From Burkholderiales bacterium (lineage in GTDB: Bacteria > Pseudomonadota > Gammaproteobacteria > Burkholderiales > SG8-41), in assembly GCA_036262035.1 (NCBI GenBank), contig DATAJS010000013.1:603447-667446 (forward strand): a stretch of DNA of 64,000 nt. Reading direction: 5' to 3'. Shown piece after piece: positions 1-9,547 of the stretch. The notes under the pieces were generated by a model, which saw only the letters and a list, made by a program, of their open reading frames with translations, was not told the DNA's origin and did no database searches. The first letter of the stretch is position 1. The number at the start of each line of letters is the position of its first letter. Made by a program: the position numbers and the translations under genes.

Positions 1-3000
1 GTCGTGCCGGCGCCTGATTTGACGTAAGTGCCGTTGTTGATGAACGTCGACGCAGCTCCGCCAAGGTCATGACTGATCTGACCGGAGACCGACTGGTCCT
101 GCCACGTGCCGTTGTTGACGATGCGCGCTCCGTTGCCGGTACGGATGTTTCCGGCCGTTCCGCTCGCGCCGCTCCACGTCGCGGTCGCGTTGCTCGTCAG
201 CGTGCGGACGCCGTCGAGGTTCTTGGGGCTGTCGCCGCTGATCGTCAGGTTGCCGTTCGCGACGGTGTTGCCCGCGCCGGTCATCGTGCCGCCGGTCCAC
301 GTCGTCGCGCCCGCGACGTTGATCGTGTCGGTGCCGGCGAGGGTGCCGCTCGACAGATCCAGGGCCGAAGCCGGGACCGTTTCGCCGCTGTTGAGGGTGA
401 CGGTTCCGCCGTTGACGACGAGCGCGCCGACGCCGTTGACGGTCGCACCCGAGTTGAACACCGCGCTGCTCGCGACCGCCGCCTCGGTGCGGCCGCTGAC
501 GTTATACGTCCCGCCGTTGAAATTCACCGTGCCGCCCGCGGCACGCACCGTGCCGGCGCCGCTCACCGTTCCGCCGTTGACATCGTAGGCGCCGGACGTG
601 AACTCGAGCGTGCCGGCCACGCCGATCGAGCCCGTGCTCGTGCCCGCGCCGAGCCTCAGCGTGGCGCTGTCGACCGCCAGGGTGGCGGTGTTGTTGAACG
701 CGATGCCCGACGCGATCGTCGTGCTGGCGCTGCCGCTGCCGGCGCTCGCCCGCGTATACGTGCCGCTGTTGTTGAACGTTGACGGCGCGCCGGTGTTGGC
801 GATCTGGCCGGCCGAAGTCTGGTCGGTCCAGCTGCCTGAGTTATCGATCGTCGATCCGTTCGCCGTGGCGATGTCGCCCCCGGTCCACGTCGCGGCCGCC
901 GTGTTGCTCAGCGTGCGTCCGGCGGTGAGATTCTTTACCGGCGTACCGCCGATCGTGAGGCCGCCGGCGGCGGTCGTCGTCCCGGGGCCCGTCATCGTGC
1001 CGCCGGTCCAGTTCGTCACGCCCGCAACGTTGATCGTGTCGCTGCCCGCGAGCGTGCCGCTCGACAGAGCGAGCGACGAAGCCGAGACCGTCTCGCCGCT
1101 GGAGAGGTTGAGCGTTCCGCCGCTGACCGTGACCGCGCCCACGTTGACGACGTTCGCGCCCGCGTTGAAGTTCGCCGTGCCGCCGGTGGTGACGGTCGTG
1201 CCGCCCGTGACGTCGTAGGTGCCGCCGTTGAAGTTGGCCGTGCCCACGGTCACGAGCACGCCGCCCGCACCGGTGAAATTACTGCCGGCTTCGAGGTTGT
1301 AAACGCCGTCGCCGAACTCGAGCGTCGCGCCCGATGAGACGTTGAACGGGCGCGAGCTCGTGCCGCCGCCGGTCAGCCTCAGCGATCCGGCCTGCACGCT
1401 GGTCGTTCCGCCGCCGCTCACGCTGTACGGGATATCGATCGACATCGACTCGCTCACCGTCGTACCGGCGCGCAGCGACTTCACGTAGTCGCCGGTGTTG
1501 TTGAACGTCGACATCGTGCCGCCGAGATTGTTGGCGATGTGCGCGCCATTGCCGGTGCGATCGTTCCAGGTGCCCGAATTGTTGATCGACGCGCCGTTGC
1601 CGGTGCGTATACGGTCGTTCGAGCCGGCGACGCCGTCCCACGTCGCGGTGCCGGTGTTGTTCAGCGCGCGGCCGTCGAGATTCTTCTGGGACGCGCTGCC
1701 GATGGCGAGGGTGCCGGCGGCGGTCGTGCTGCCCGATCCGGCCATCGTGCCGCCGAGCCAGGTCATCGCGCCGCTGACGGTGACGTTGTCGGTGCCGGCC
1801 AGCGTGCCTCCGGTAAGCGTCAGGGTCGGCGCGGCGATCGCCTCTCCGCTCGAGAGGTTGAGCGTCCCGCTCTGCACCAGCACCGCGCCGATATTGCTGA
1901 CGTTGACGCCGGCATTGAAATTGGCGGTGCCGCCGGTTACCTGCGTCGACGCCACGTTGTACGTGCCGCCGTCGAGCGCAGTCGTTCCCGCGCTGAACAC
2001 CACGCTGCCCGAACCGGTGATGTCGGAACCGGCACCGACCGTGTAGCCGCCCGCGCCGCTCGCGAAGTCCAGCGTGCCCGTGACGCTGAAAGGCCGGCTG
2101 CTCGTACCGCCGCCGGAAAGGCGCAGCGTCCCGCTCTGCACCTCGACCGAGGCAGCCGGCGTCTCGTTGTCGAACCTGATGCCGACCCTGGAGGCGGAGC
2201 CGTCGCCTGCCGCGCGCCGATACAGCCCTTGGTTGAAGAACGTGCCGCCGGTGGGGCCGCCGAAGATGGTCGCGCCCGCGCTCTGATCCAGCCACTCGCC
2301 GAGGTTCGTGATGCGCGAGCCGTCACTGACCACGATGTTGCCGCTGCCGGTCCACGTCGCCGTCGTGCTGACCGGGATCGTCACGCGCCGGTCGAGCGCC
2401 AGCGCTTTGGTCGCGGGCCCGCTGATCGCGAGGCCGCCGTCGACGGTGGTCGTGCCGCTGCCGTCCATGCCGCCGCCGCTCCACGTCGTCAGACCGTTGA
2501 CTCCGACGGGCCCGGTGCCGCCGAGCGTGCCGAACGAAAGGGTGAGCGTGGTGCCGACAGTGGCGCTCTCGTTGAAGTTCGCTCTGCCGGACGAGATCGC
2601 GAGCGTGCTGCCGATGCTCACGGGACGGAAAAAGACCGCGGTGCCGCCGTCGACGGTCATCGTCGTCGGCGTGAGCGCGGTGAGCGGTGCGTCCGCATTG
2701 AACAGGGCGGTGCCGCCGTTAAACGCCATCGGACCGTTCGTGACGACCGGGCCGTTCACGGTCAGCGCACCGCCGTTGACCGAGATCGTGCCGCCCGACG
2801 CCGAAACGAGCGACGACGCGCCGAGAGTACGGTCGCCGTCGAAAGCGATCGACGAGGTGCCGGCGAGGCTGATGACGCCGGTGTCGGCGCTCGGACCGCC
2901 CGGCCCCAGCGTGAGCGCGCTGCCGTCGGCGATGTTGACGATTCCGGTATTGACGAACGGCGCAGTGACGCTGTGCGACGTGGCGCCCGAGTTGGCGAAC

Positions 3001-6000
3001 GTGCCCGCGTTGTCGAAGCGCCCGGCGCCGGAAATCGCGTTGCCCACGCTCGACGAGAGGTTCCAGCTCGCGAGGTTGTTGTTGGTGACCACTGCGCCGG
3101 CGCCGATCGCAAGCTGCCCGGCGCCGTCCTGTGCCATGACGCCGTTGTGATTCCACGTGCCGCCGGCGGCGAGCGCGACGTTGCCCGCAAGATGCGGCGT
3201 GCTCTGCGAGTCGGACGACGAGACGGTGGTGAAAGTCTTCACGCCCGCGCCCTGGATCGATCCGCCGATCCAGTTGAGACCCGGCGCCGAAAAGGCGCCG
3301 CTGCCGCCGAGCGTGCCCCGCAGCGCGACGTCTCCGGTGACGCTGGTGGTGCCGTTGAACGTCGCGAGCCCCGCGACGTCGAGCGGACCGTTGATCGTGA
3401 CGCCGGTGTTGGCAGTCAGGCTGCCGGCGAATTCCCCGGGCATCGGCCCCGCCCCCGAAACGGAGACACTGCCGAAGGCCGACGGCGAGGTATCGAACGT
3501 GACCGTGCCGTTGATGTCCACCGTCAGCGCGTTGTTCGTCGCGCTCACGCCCCTGAACGTCGCCTGCGGCGTGGCGCCGTCGACGCCGCGCACGAGCACC
3601 GTGCCGGTTCCCGAGATCGCGGTGCCGTCGAAGACCGCGCTGTTCCCCGACGAGACGAGCAGCGCGCGTCCGCTCGGGATCGACATGTTGCCGGCGAGCG
3701 TACGCGCGTCGGCAAGGTCGAGCGTGCCGTTGGTGATGTTGAGATTCGCCCCCGGGGCGTTGGTGAACGCGTTCGGAACGATCATCGCGTCCGGCCCGGG
3801 CGCCGCGACGTTCATGATGCCCTGATTGCTCACGACGGCTTCGTTCGCCGCGCCGAAGGGCGCATCGAGGTTGGTGCTGAGGTTGACCGTGCCGCCGGCT
3901 GCGTTGGTGAACTGGAAGCCGCCGCCGGGACTCGGGCTCAAGCGTCCGCCCGGTACGATGTTGAGCGAGCCGTTGTTGCGCCAGTTGCGCTGCGCGAACA
4001 CGACGCCGCCGATCGTGGTGCTCGCCTGCGTGACAAGCTCGCCGCCGCCGGCCGGAATGGCACCGCCGGTAACACTGAAATCGCCGCCGATGCCGAGATC
4101 CCCGGCCACCGAGCGCGCGAGCGTGCCTCCCGTCATGACCAGCCCCGGCAACCCGCTGCCGACTGCGTCGATCTGCCCGCTCCCCGAAAGCAGCAGCGCC
4201 GCCGACGGCGCCTTGGAAACGATGCCGGGCAGTGTCAGCGTGCCGCCCTGCACGTCGAGCGAGCCGGCGCCGAGGTTCATGTCCGCGATCGTGAGCGACG
4301 GGCCGTTGAGAATGCGTGCGCCGTTGCCCGGAAGCGCGGCGCTACCGCCGGTCCCGAATGCCAGCGAGCCCGTTCCCGCGATCGTCCCGTTCGACCACGA
4401 GAGCGCGCCGTTGGAGATCGTCGTCGCGCCGTTCACGGTGAGGCCGCCGTTCGACAGGGTCACGCCGTTGTTGAGCGATCCGCCGCTGCTGAAGATGGCT
4501 GTGCCGCCATCGATGCCGACCGGCTTGTCGCTCGTGACCGTCGCGTTGATCGTGGTCGTGCCGCTGTCGAAGCGTGCCGCGCCGCCGCCGGAGAGCGTCA
4601 GCGTGGACGCATCGACGGTGACGATGCCGAACGTCGTGTCGCTGCTTCCGGTGACGAGCGTGACCGGGCGCGTCGCGAAGGGCATCGAGGTATCGACCGC
4701 GATCGCGCCGTTGAGGTTGGCGAGCTCGATGGCCTGTCCGGTGGGCGTCGACAGCGAGTAGTCGCTGACGTTGAGCGTGCCGTTCACCTGCTGGAGAAAG
4801 ACGCCGCCCGACGTGCTCTCGGCGCTTACGCCGGCGCCGCTCGTCTGCACCTGCAATCGTCCGCCGCCGGGCGAGCCGATGGTCGCGGCCTTGAGCGTGA
4901 TCGAGGCCCCCACGCCGACCGCGCAGATCGGGTTGCTCCCCATGTTGCTGCCGGGGCCGCACATGCTCGACGGCAGAACGACGGGCGAGTGAGTGAGATT
5001 GCCCGTGGTCTCGATCGAGATCGGACCGCCCGCACCCGCCTGCACGCCGCGCACGGTGCCCCCGTAGATCGAGAGCGGCACGCCGCCGATGCCGAGATCG
5101 CCGGTGCCCGAGATGAAGATGCCGCCGGCCGCAGCGGGCGTCAACGCTTCGAGCGCCGGTGTGGTCACGCGGATCGGCTCGGCAAGCGTGCCGATACTCC
5201 CTGTCGCGCCGGTCGTCCCCATCTGCAGGAACAGCGACGTGGTGCCGGTCAGCATCGACGATGCGTCGGCGCGAAGAATTTTTCCGTTCGCGGTCGGGCC
5301 GTTGTGCTGCACCGCTACGTTCGCAGCGGTGATGCTGGCGACGGTGATGGCGCCGCTCGTCGCGGCGTGGCCGAAGCCCGGCGCAATGGTCAGGAAAACG
5401 TCGGCGTTGCCCGCGTTGATCGTGGTGCCGGGGGCCATCGTGATGTTGGCGGCGCCGGGGTCGCGGAAGGCGCCCTGCACGCCGTTGGCGACGGTCTCGT
5501 TCGCGACGAGCGTCAGCGTCGCGTTGTCGGTGGTGATGTTCGAATTGAGGGTGATGCTGCGGCCCGCGCGCATCGTCAGCGCGCCGCCGTCGCCGGGCGC
5601 GGTCGTGACGATGTCCGAGCCGGCCGCGAGCGTGATGTCGTTGTTCGCCTGCAACTCGACCGCTGTGCCGGTGTTGGTGATCGACGTGATCGCCGCGGGC
5701 CTGATGGTCACGGCGCCCGCCGGGTTGTTCGCGAAAGTGAGCGGGCTGAAGATCGATTCGCCGCTGCCGTCGAAGATCTGCAGCCGGCCGCTTTCGTCTG
5801 CGCCGTTGTCGTATAGCGGGCTGGCGACGAGCACGCGGTTGGCCGAGATGGGCCTGACGGCCGCAGCCGCGAAATCATTACTGGTGGCACCGACGAGGCT
5901 GTTGGACGCCGTCACCGAACCGGTCGTCCCGGTGCTGCCGTTGCCCCACGTCACCGCGCCGGCGTTCGCCACGGCGCCGTTGCGCCAGCTGGCGCTCAAC

Positions 6001-9000
6001 ACGACGTAGTTGCCGTTCGGCAACGCCGTCACACCACCGTCGCCCACCGAATCCCCGGCAGCGCTGCCCACCAGGCTGTTCGACGCGCTGATCGCTCCCG
6101 TGACGCCGCTCGCACCGTTGCCCCACGTCGACGCGCCGACGTCGGCGTTCCCGCCGTTGTCCCACGCGGGATTGGTGACCACGTAATTGCCGTTGGTGAG
6201 CGCCGTCACCGTCATGCCGAGGCCGTCGGCCGGGGTCGAGCCCACCAGGCTGTTGGCGGGGCTCACGATGCCCGGATCCGCGGCCGCGCCGTTGCGCAGC
6301 GTCGCGGCGCCCATGCCGCTGTTCCAGTTCGGGCTCGTCACGACGTAGTTGCCGTTGGTGAGCGCGGTCACGCCGCCGAGGCCCACCTCATCGTTCAGCA
6401 CGTTGCCGGTGAGACTGTTGGCCGCGCTCACCGCGCCGGTGATGCCCGTCGTGCCGTTACCCCACGTGGCCGCGCCGACGTTCTGCACCGCGGCGTCCCA
6501 CAACGGGCTGGCCACGACGTAGTTCCCGTTCGACAGCGCGGTCACCCCGCCGGAGCCGACGCGATCGTTCGCGATCGAACCGACGAGACTGTTGGCCGCG
6601 CTCACCGCGCCGGTGATGCCCATCGTGCCGTTGCCCCACGTGACCGCGCCCGCCTGCGATACCGCGCCGTTGGCCCAGAACGGGCTCACCGCGACGTAAT
6701 TGCCGTTGGTGAGCGCGAATACGGTGCCGGCGCCGACCATGTCATCGGCAGTGGTGCCGACCAGACTGTTCGCGGCGCTCACCGCACCGGTGACGCCGGT
6801 GGTGCCGTCACCCCACGTGACATGGCCGGCGTTCGCTACCGCACCGTTGGTCCACGTGGCGCTGTGGACCGTGTAGTTGCCGTTGGTGAGGGCCGTGCCG
6901 CCGGAACCGACCTTGTCCTCGGCGGTCGTGCCGACCAGGCTGTTCGCAGCCGTCACCGCGCCGACGACGCCGGTCGTGCCGTTACCCCAGGTTGCCGCGC
7001 CGGCCCTCAGCGCCCCGCCGTTACGCCAGGAGGCGCTCAGCACCACATAGTTTCCGTTGGTGAGCACGACGACCTGGTTGAAGCCCACCGCGTCAAACGG
7101 GCTGGTGCCGACCAGGCTGTTCGCAGCCGTCACCGCACCGACGATGCCCGTCGTGCCGTCGCCCCAGGTTGCCGCGCCGGCCCCCAACGTGGCGCCGTTG
7201 TTCCAGAGCGGGCTCATCACGACGTAATTGCCGTTGGTCAGCGCCGTGGCCCCGTGATATCCAACGCCGTCGTTGGCCTGTGTGCCGGCCAGGCTGTTGA
7301 GCGCGGTGACGGCGCCGGTGACACCCGTGGTGCCGTTGCCCCACGTCGCCGCGCCGGCGTCGGATATCCCGGCGTTATCCCACGAAGGACTCGAGACCAC
7401 GTAGTTGCCGTTGGTGAGCGCCCTGACCCCTGCGAAGCCCACTGTAGCGGCTGAGACCAGATCGTTCGGGCTGGATCCCACGAGGCTGTTCGCGGCACTG
7501 ACGACACCGGCCACGCCGCTCGTAGCGCTGCCCCACGTCGCCGCACCGGCGGCGTTGTTCCAGTTGGGGCTGCTCACGACGAAATTGCCGTTGACGGGCA
7601 GTGCGGTCACGCCGCCGCTGCCGACGCGGTCGGACGCCGCAGAACCGGTGAGCGTCGAGATCAGCGCACCGGTGCCGCCGTTGAACAGATAGACCGCGCC
7701 CGCGTCGGCTGCGACGAAGTCGTCGGTCGGCACGGGCGCGACGATGTTGCCGTTGGCCAGGACCACCGCGCCTGCACCGAAATTGTTGTCCGGGTTGAGA
7801 TTCGGATCGACGAGGTCCCTCGCGGCAGGACCGCTGCCCGCGGCATCGATGACGATGTTCTTCGGATCGAGCAGCAGCACGCCCGGTTTGCCGTTCGGCG
7901 CGCCCGCATCGGCCATGCCGCCGAACACGAGATTTTCCTTGCCCGAAACTTCGATGCGCCCGCCGTCGCCGCCTTGCGCGCCGCCGCGGGCGCTGATCGC
8001 GCCGAAGAACTGCGTGTCGCGATCGGACCACACGACCACCTTGCCGCCGTCGCCCGATTGCCTCGCATCCGCGGCGATCGTCGTCGAGAAGTTGAGCTGC
8101 GTCAGTTGTGCGTTCGCGACGTCGGGGTTCCTGCCCTGCCAGTCGCCGCCGACGAGCACCGTGCCCCCGGCGCTGTCGCCGCTCGCATCGAGGTGCGCGC
8201 CGCGCAGGATGATCTCGTTGCCCGTGATCGCGACGCGGCCGCCCGCCGTTCCCGTCGCGCTCGCTGTCGCCGAGCTGAAGATGCCGTCGCCGGCCGCCTG
8301 GCCGGCCGCCACGGTGACCATGCCGCCTGCCCCGCCGTTGCCGTCGGCCGACAGACGCGCAGACTCGGTCTGGATGATCTTGTCCGCGGCGACAGTCACG
8401 GTTCCGCCGGCACCGGCGCGACCGTCGGCTGTGGCTGCACCGGCCTGCAGCAGGCGATCCGCGCGCACGCTCACCGCACCGCCGCTCGCGCCGTCGGCGT
8501 GCAAGTCTCCGGTCTGGATCACGACAGGGCCGGACACACTCACGCTGCCGCCCGCGCCTGCGGTGCCGCCTGCATCGATGCGGCCCGCAACAGCCGTGAG
8601 GTTCCCCGAGGCGATCTCGACTCGGCCGCCGTCCACCCCGCCCGCGGTCACCGTCGCGCCCTTGTCGACGATCGCATCCTTCTGCGCCACGAGCGTCACA
8701 TGCCCTGCTCCGTCGGTCGCGGCGCCGACGCGGATGTCGCCCGAGTGGCGCAGCGTCCCGGCGAACATCGAGGCCGCGGTGCGCGCGTCGAGCGTGCCGA
8801 CGTTGAGCGCGGTGTCGGTCGGCGCCTGGAGCTCGAAGCGCACGCCCTGCGCGTCGGGGCTGGTGATCGTGAGCTTGCGGCCCGCGGCGAGCAGCACCGC
8901 GCCGTTGTCGCTGCGGATGATGCCGCTGTTCTCGATCTGCGGGCCGACGAGCATGATGTCGCCGCTCGCCTGGATCGTCCCCGCGTTCCTGAGCGGGCCG

Positions 9001-9443
9001 CCGCCGCCTTCGAAGCGCAGCCTTCCCTGCAGGAAATCGCTGTCGGTGATGTTGAGCGTGGACGCGATGAAGCCCGCGGTATCGATGCGCGCGCCCGCCC
9101 CGACCACGATGCCGTGGGGGTTCACGAGGAACACCCGCCCGTTCGAGGTGAGGGTGCCGAGCAGGCTCGACATGTCCTGGCCGACCACGCGATTGAGCAC
9201 GGCGCTCGATGCGGACTGCTGGAGGAAGCGGGTGGTCTCGCCGCTGCCGATCGAAAAACCCTGCCAGTTGATGATCGTGCCGGGGGTGTTGGTGACCGTG
9301 AGGGTCTTGGCGGCGTTCTGGAAGGTCGCAGCGCCGGCAGCGACGCTGGGACCGGTGGGGTTGGCGGCCGCAAGCTCGCAGCACGCAGCCATCACACAGA
9401 AGGCGACGGGGCGCAGCGCGAAGGGGGCCTGGCGCGTAATCAT
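1..9443 (-). CDS. Giant two-partner-secretion exoprotein (filamentous haemagglutinin-like), 5' part of gene, 3' end beyond window
   Basis: The reading frame opens at ATG 9443 and, as far as I read it, stays open to base 1, giving at least 3147 residues with the C-terminus off the left edge. The N-terminus has a basic stretch and a hydrophobic segment ending in ELAAA, followed by NPTG. The TPS/haemagglutination domain (PF05860 type) covers roughly residues 30-150, with NTPGTIINWQGFSIG, SSAVLNRVVGQD and the NPxG motif in FLVNPHGIVVGAG. Residues about 150-560 are FHA-like beta-helix with GG-rich turns. Residues about 567-1228 hold a distinct ~59-residue repeat array (separate entry). From about 1230 on there are Gly/Thr/Asn/Ser-rich beta-strand repeats such as GTTTWTGGTM and TLAGTDTINVAG. 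Family knowledge: such proteins are exported by Sec and a TpsB pore and act as adhesins or effectors. No TpsB gene is in the window. The gene lies 104 bp after a paralogue on the same strand, so co-transcription is likely. Confidence 0.9.
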   Translation of the reverse strand, partial: MITRQAPFALRPVAFCVMAACCELAAANPTGPSVAAGAATFQNAAKTLTVTNTPGTIINWQGFSIGSGETTRFLQQSASSAVLNRVVGQDMSSLLGTLTSNGRVFLVNPHGIVVGAGARIDTAGFIASTLNITDSDFLQGRLRFEGGGGPLRNAGTIQASGDIMLVGPQIENSGIIRSDNGAVLLAAGRKLTITSPDAQGVRFELQAPTDTALNVGTLDARTAASMFAGTLRHSGDIRVGAATDGAGHVTLVAQKDAIVDKGATVTAGGVDGGRVEIASGNLTAVAGRIDAGGTAGAGGSVSVSGPVVIQTGDLHADGASGGAVSVRADRLLQAGAATADGRAGAGGTVTVAADKIIQTESARLSADGNGGAGGMVTVAAGQAAGDGIFSSATASATGTAGGRVAITGNEIILRGAHLDASGDSAGGTVLVGGDWQGRNPDVANAQLTQLNFSTTIAADARQSGDGGKVVVWSDRDTQFFGAISARGGAQGGDGGRIEVSGKENLVFGGMADAGAPNGKPGVLLLDPKNIVIDAAGSGPAARDLVDPNLNPDNNFGAGAVVLANGNIVAPVPTDDFVAADAGAVYLFNGGTGALISTLTGSAASDRVGSGGVTALPVNGNFVVSSPNWNNAAGAATWGSATSGVAGVVSAANSLVGSSPNDLVSAATVGFAGVRALTNGNYVVSSPSWDNAGISDAGAATWGNGTTGVTGAVTALNSLAGTQANDGVGYHGATALTNGNYVVMSPLWNNGATLGAGAATWGDGTTGIVGAVTAANSLVGTSPFDAVGFNQVVVLTNGNYVVLSASWRNGGALRAGAATWGNGTTGVVGAVTAANSLVGTTAEDKVGSGGTALTNGNYTVHSATWTNGAVANAGHVTWGDGTTGVTGAVSAANSLVGTTADDMVGAGTVFALTNGNYVAVSPFWANGAVSQAGAVTWGNGTMGITGAVSAANSLVGSIANDRVGSGGVTALSNGNYVVASPLWDAAVQNVGAATWGNGTTGITGAVSAANSLTGNVLNDEVGLGGVTALTNGNYVVTSPNWNSGMGAATLRNGAAADPGIVSPANSLVGSTPADGLGMTVTALTNGNYVVTNPAWDNGGNADVGASTWGNGASGVTGAISASNSLVGSAAGDSVGDGGVTALPNGNYVVLSASWRNGAVANAGAVTWGNGSTGTTGSVTASNSLVGATSNDFAAAAVRPISANRVLVASPLYDNGADESGRLQIFDGSGESIFSPLTFANNPAGAVTIRPAAITSITNTGTAVELQANNDITLAAGSDIVTTAPGDGGALTMRAGRSITLNSNITTDNATLTLVANETVANGVQGAFRDPGAANITMAPGTTINAGNADVFLTIAPGFGHAATSGAITVASITAANVAVQHNGPTANGKILRADASSMLTGTTSLFLQMGTTGATGSIGTLAEPIRVTTPALEALTPAAAGGIFISGTGDLGIGGVPLSIYGGTVRGVQAGAGGPISIETTGNLTHSPVVLPSSMCGPGSNMGSNPICAVGVGASITLKAATIGSPGGGRLQVQTSGAGVSAESTSGGVFLQQVNGTLNVSDYSLSTPTGQAIELANLNGAIAVDTSMPFATRPVTLVTGSSDTTFGIVTVDASTLTLSGGGAARFDSGTTTINATVTSDKPVGIDGGTAIFSSGGSLNNGVTLSNGGLTVNGATTISNGALSWSNGTIAGTGSLAFGTGGSAALPGNGARILNGPSLTIADMNLGAGSLDVQGGTLTLPGIVSKAPSAALLLSGSGQIDAVGSGLPGLVMTGGTLARSVAGDLGIGGDFSVTGGAIPAGGGELVTQASTTIGGVVFAQRNWRNNGSLNIVPGGRLSPSPGGGFQFTNAAGGTVNLSTNLDAPFGAANEAVVSNQGIMNVAAPGPDAMIVPNAFTNAPGANLNITNGTLDLADARTLAGNMSIPSGRALLVSSGNSAVFDGTAISGTGTVLVRGVDGATPQATFRGVSATNNALTVDINGTVTFDTSPSAFGSVSVSGAGPMPGEFAGSLTANTGVTINGPLDVAGLATFNGTTSVTGDVALRGTLGGSGAFSAPGLNWIGGSIQGAGVKTFTTVSSSDSQSTPHLAGNVALAAGGTWNHNGVMAQDGAGQLAIGAGAVVTNNNLASWNLSSSVGNAISGAGRFDNAGTFANSGATSHSVTAPFVNTGIVNIADGSALTLGPGGPSADTGVISLAGTSSIAFDGDRTLGASSLVSASGGTISVNGGALTVNGPVVTNGPMAFNGGTALFNADAPLTALTPTTMTVDGGTAVFFRPVSIGSTLAISSGRANFNESATVGTTLTLSFGTLGGTGPVGVNGLTTWSGGGMDGSGTTTVDGGLAISGPATKALALDRRVTIPVSTTATWTGSGNIVVSDGSRITNLGEWLDQSAGATIFGGPTGGTFFNQGLYRRAAGDGSASRVGIRFDNETPAASVEVQSGTLRLSGGGTSSRPFSVTGTLDFASGAGGYTVGAGSDITGSGSVVFSAGTTALDGGTYNVASTQVTGGTANFNAGVNVSNIGAVLVQSGTLNLSSGEAIAAPTLTLTGGTLAGTDNVTVSGAMTWLGGTMAGSGSTTAAGTLAIGSASQKNLDGRALNNTGTATWDGVAGSNDRIRTGNGASINNSGTWNDRTGNGAHIANNLGGTMSTFNNTGDYVKSLRAGTTVSESMSIDIPYSVSGGGTTSVQAGSLRLTGGGTSSRPFNVSSGATLEFGDGVYNLEAGSNFTGAGGVLVTVGTANFNGGTYDVTGGTTVTTGGTANFNAGANVVNVGAVTVSGGTLNLSSGETVSASSLALSSGTLAGSDTINVAGVTNWTGGTMTGPGTTTAAGGLTIGGTPVKNLTAGRTLSNTAAATWTGGDIATANGSTIDNSGSWTDQTSAGQIANTGAPSTFNNSGTYTRASAGSGSASTTIASGIAFNNTATLAVDSATLRLGAGTSTGSIGVAGTLEFTSGAYDVNGGTVSGAGTVRAAGGTVNFNGGTYNVSGRTEAAVASSAVFNSGATVNGVGALVVNGGTVTLNSGETVPASALDLSSGTLAGTDTINVAGATTWTGGTMTGAGNTVANGNLTISGDSPKNLDGVRTLTSNATATWSGASGTAGNIRTGNGARIVNNGTWQDQSVSGQISHDLGGAASTFINNGTYVKSGAGT
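5760..7745 (-). repeat. Array of about 12 ~59-residue NGNYVV..SP.W repeats inside the exoprotein
   Basis: Within the first exoprotein a unit of about 175-180 bp recurs, each coding for NGNYVV-x-SP-x-W-x-NG, then AGAxTWGNGTTG, then AVSAANSLVG and VGxGGVTALT. Canonical cores lie near 7590, 7410, 7230, 7055, 6885, 6710, 6525, 6350, 6190 and 6010, with degenerate units at both ends (near 7740 and 5835). The unit resembles the family I know as DUF5650 (repeat of unknown function); I could not check this. The regular spacing and SP-x-W core suggest a propeller-like or stacked beta domain set within the beta-helix. Confidence 0.8.
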
Positions 9444-9547
9444 CGTCTTATCCGCCGGGAACCGACGCGCACCGAGTGGCGCGCGCCTCATCCTCGATAC
9501 GATACACGAATACGGCCCGGCCACATCGGCCGCTCAACCGGCGGCGA
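9444..9547 (-). other. 104-bp spacer between the tandem exoprotein genes
   Basis: The gap is short. It contains a GC-rich imperfect inverted repeat (GCGCACC...GGCGCGC near 9466-9485) but no T-run on the minus strand, so I see no convincing terminator. It most likely carries only the ribosome-binding region of the downstream exoprotein. Confidence 0.4.

Noticed and set aside
1539..5816. A 1425-codon plus-strand open frame
   Set aside because: Antisense to the first exoprotein, R/A/D-rich low-complexity translation with no fold pattern; the minus-strand frame reads as FHA-type strands throughout.
7375..9384. Minus-strand 669-codon frame over the start of the partial exoprotein
   Set aside because: It is the +1 shadow frame. 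The true frame from ATG 9443 shows signal peptide, TPS domain and NPxG motifs.
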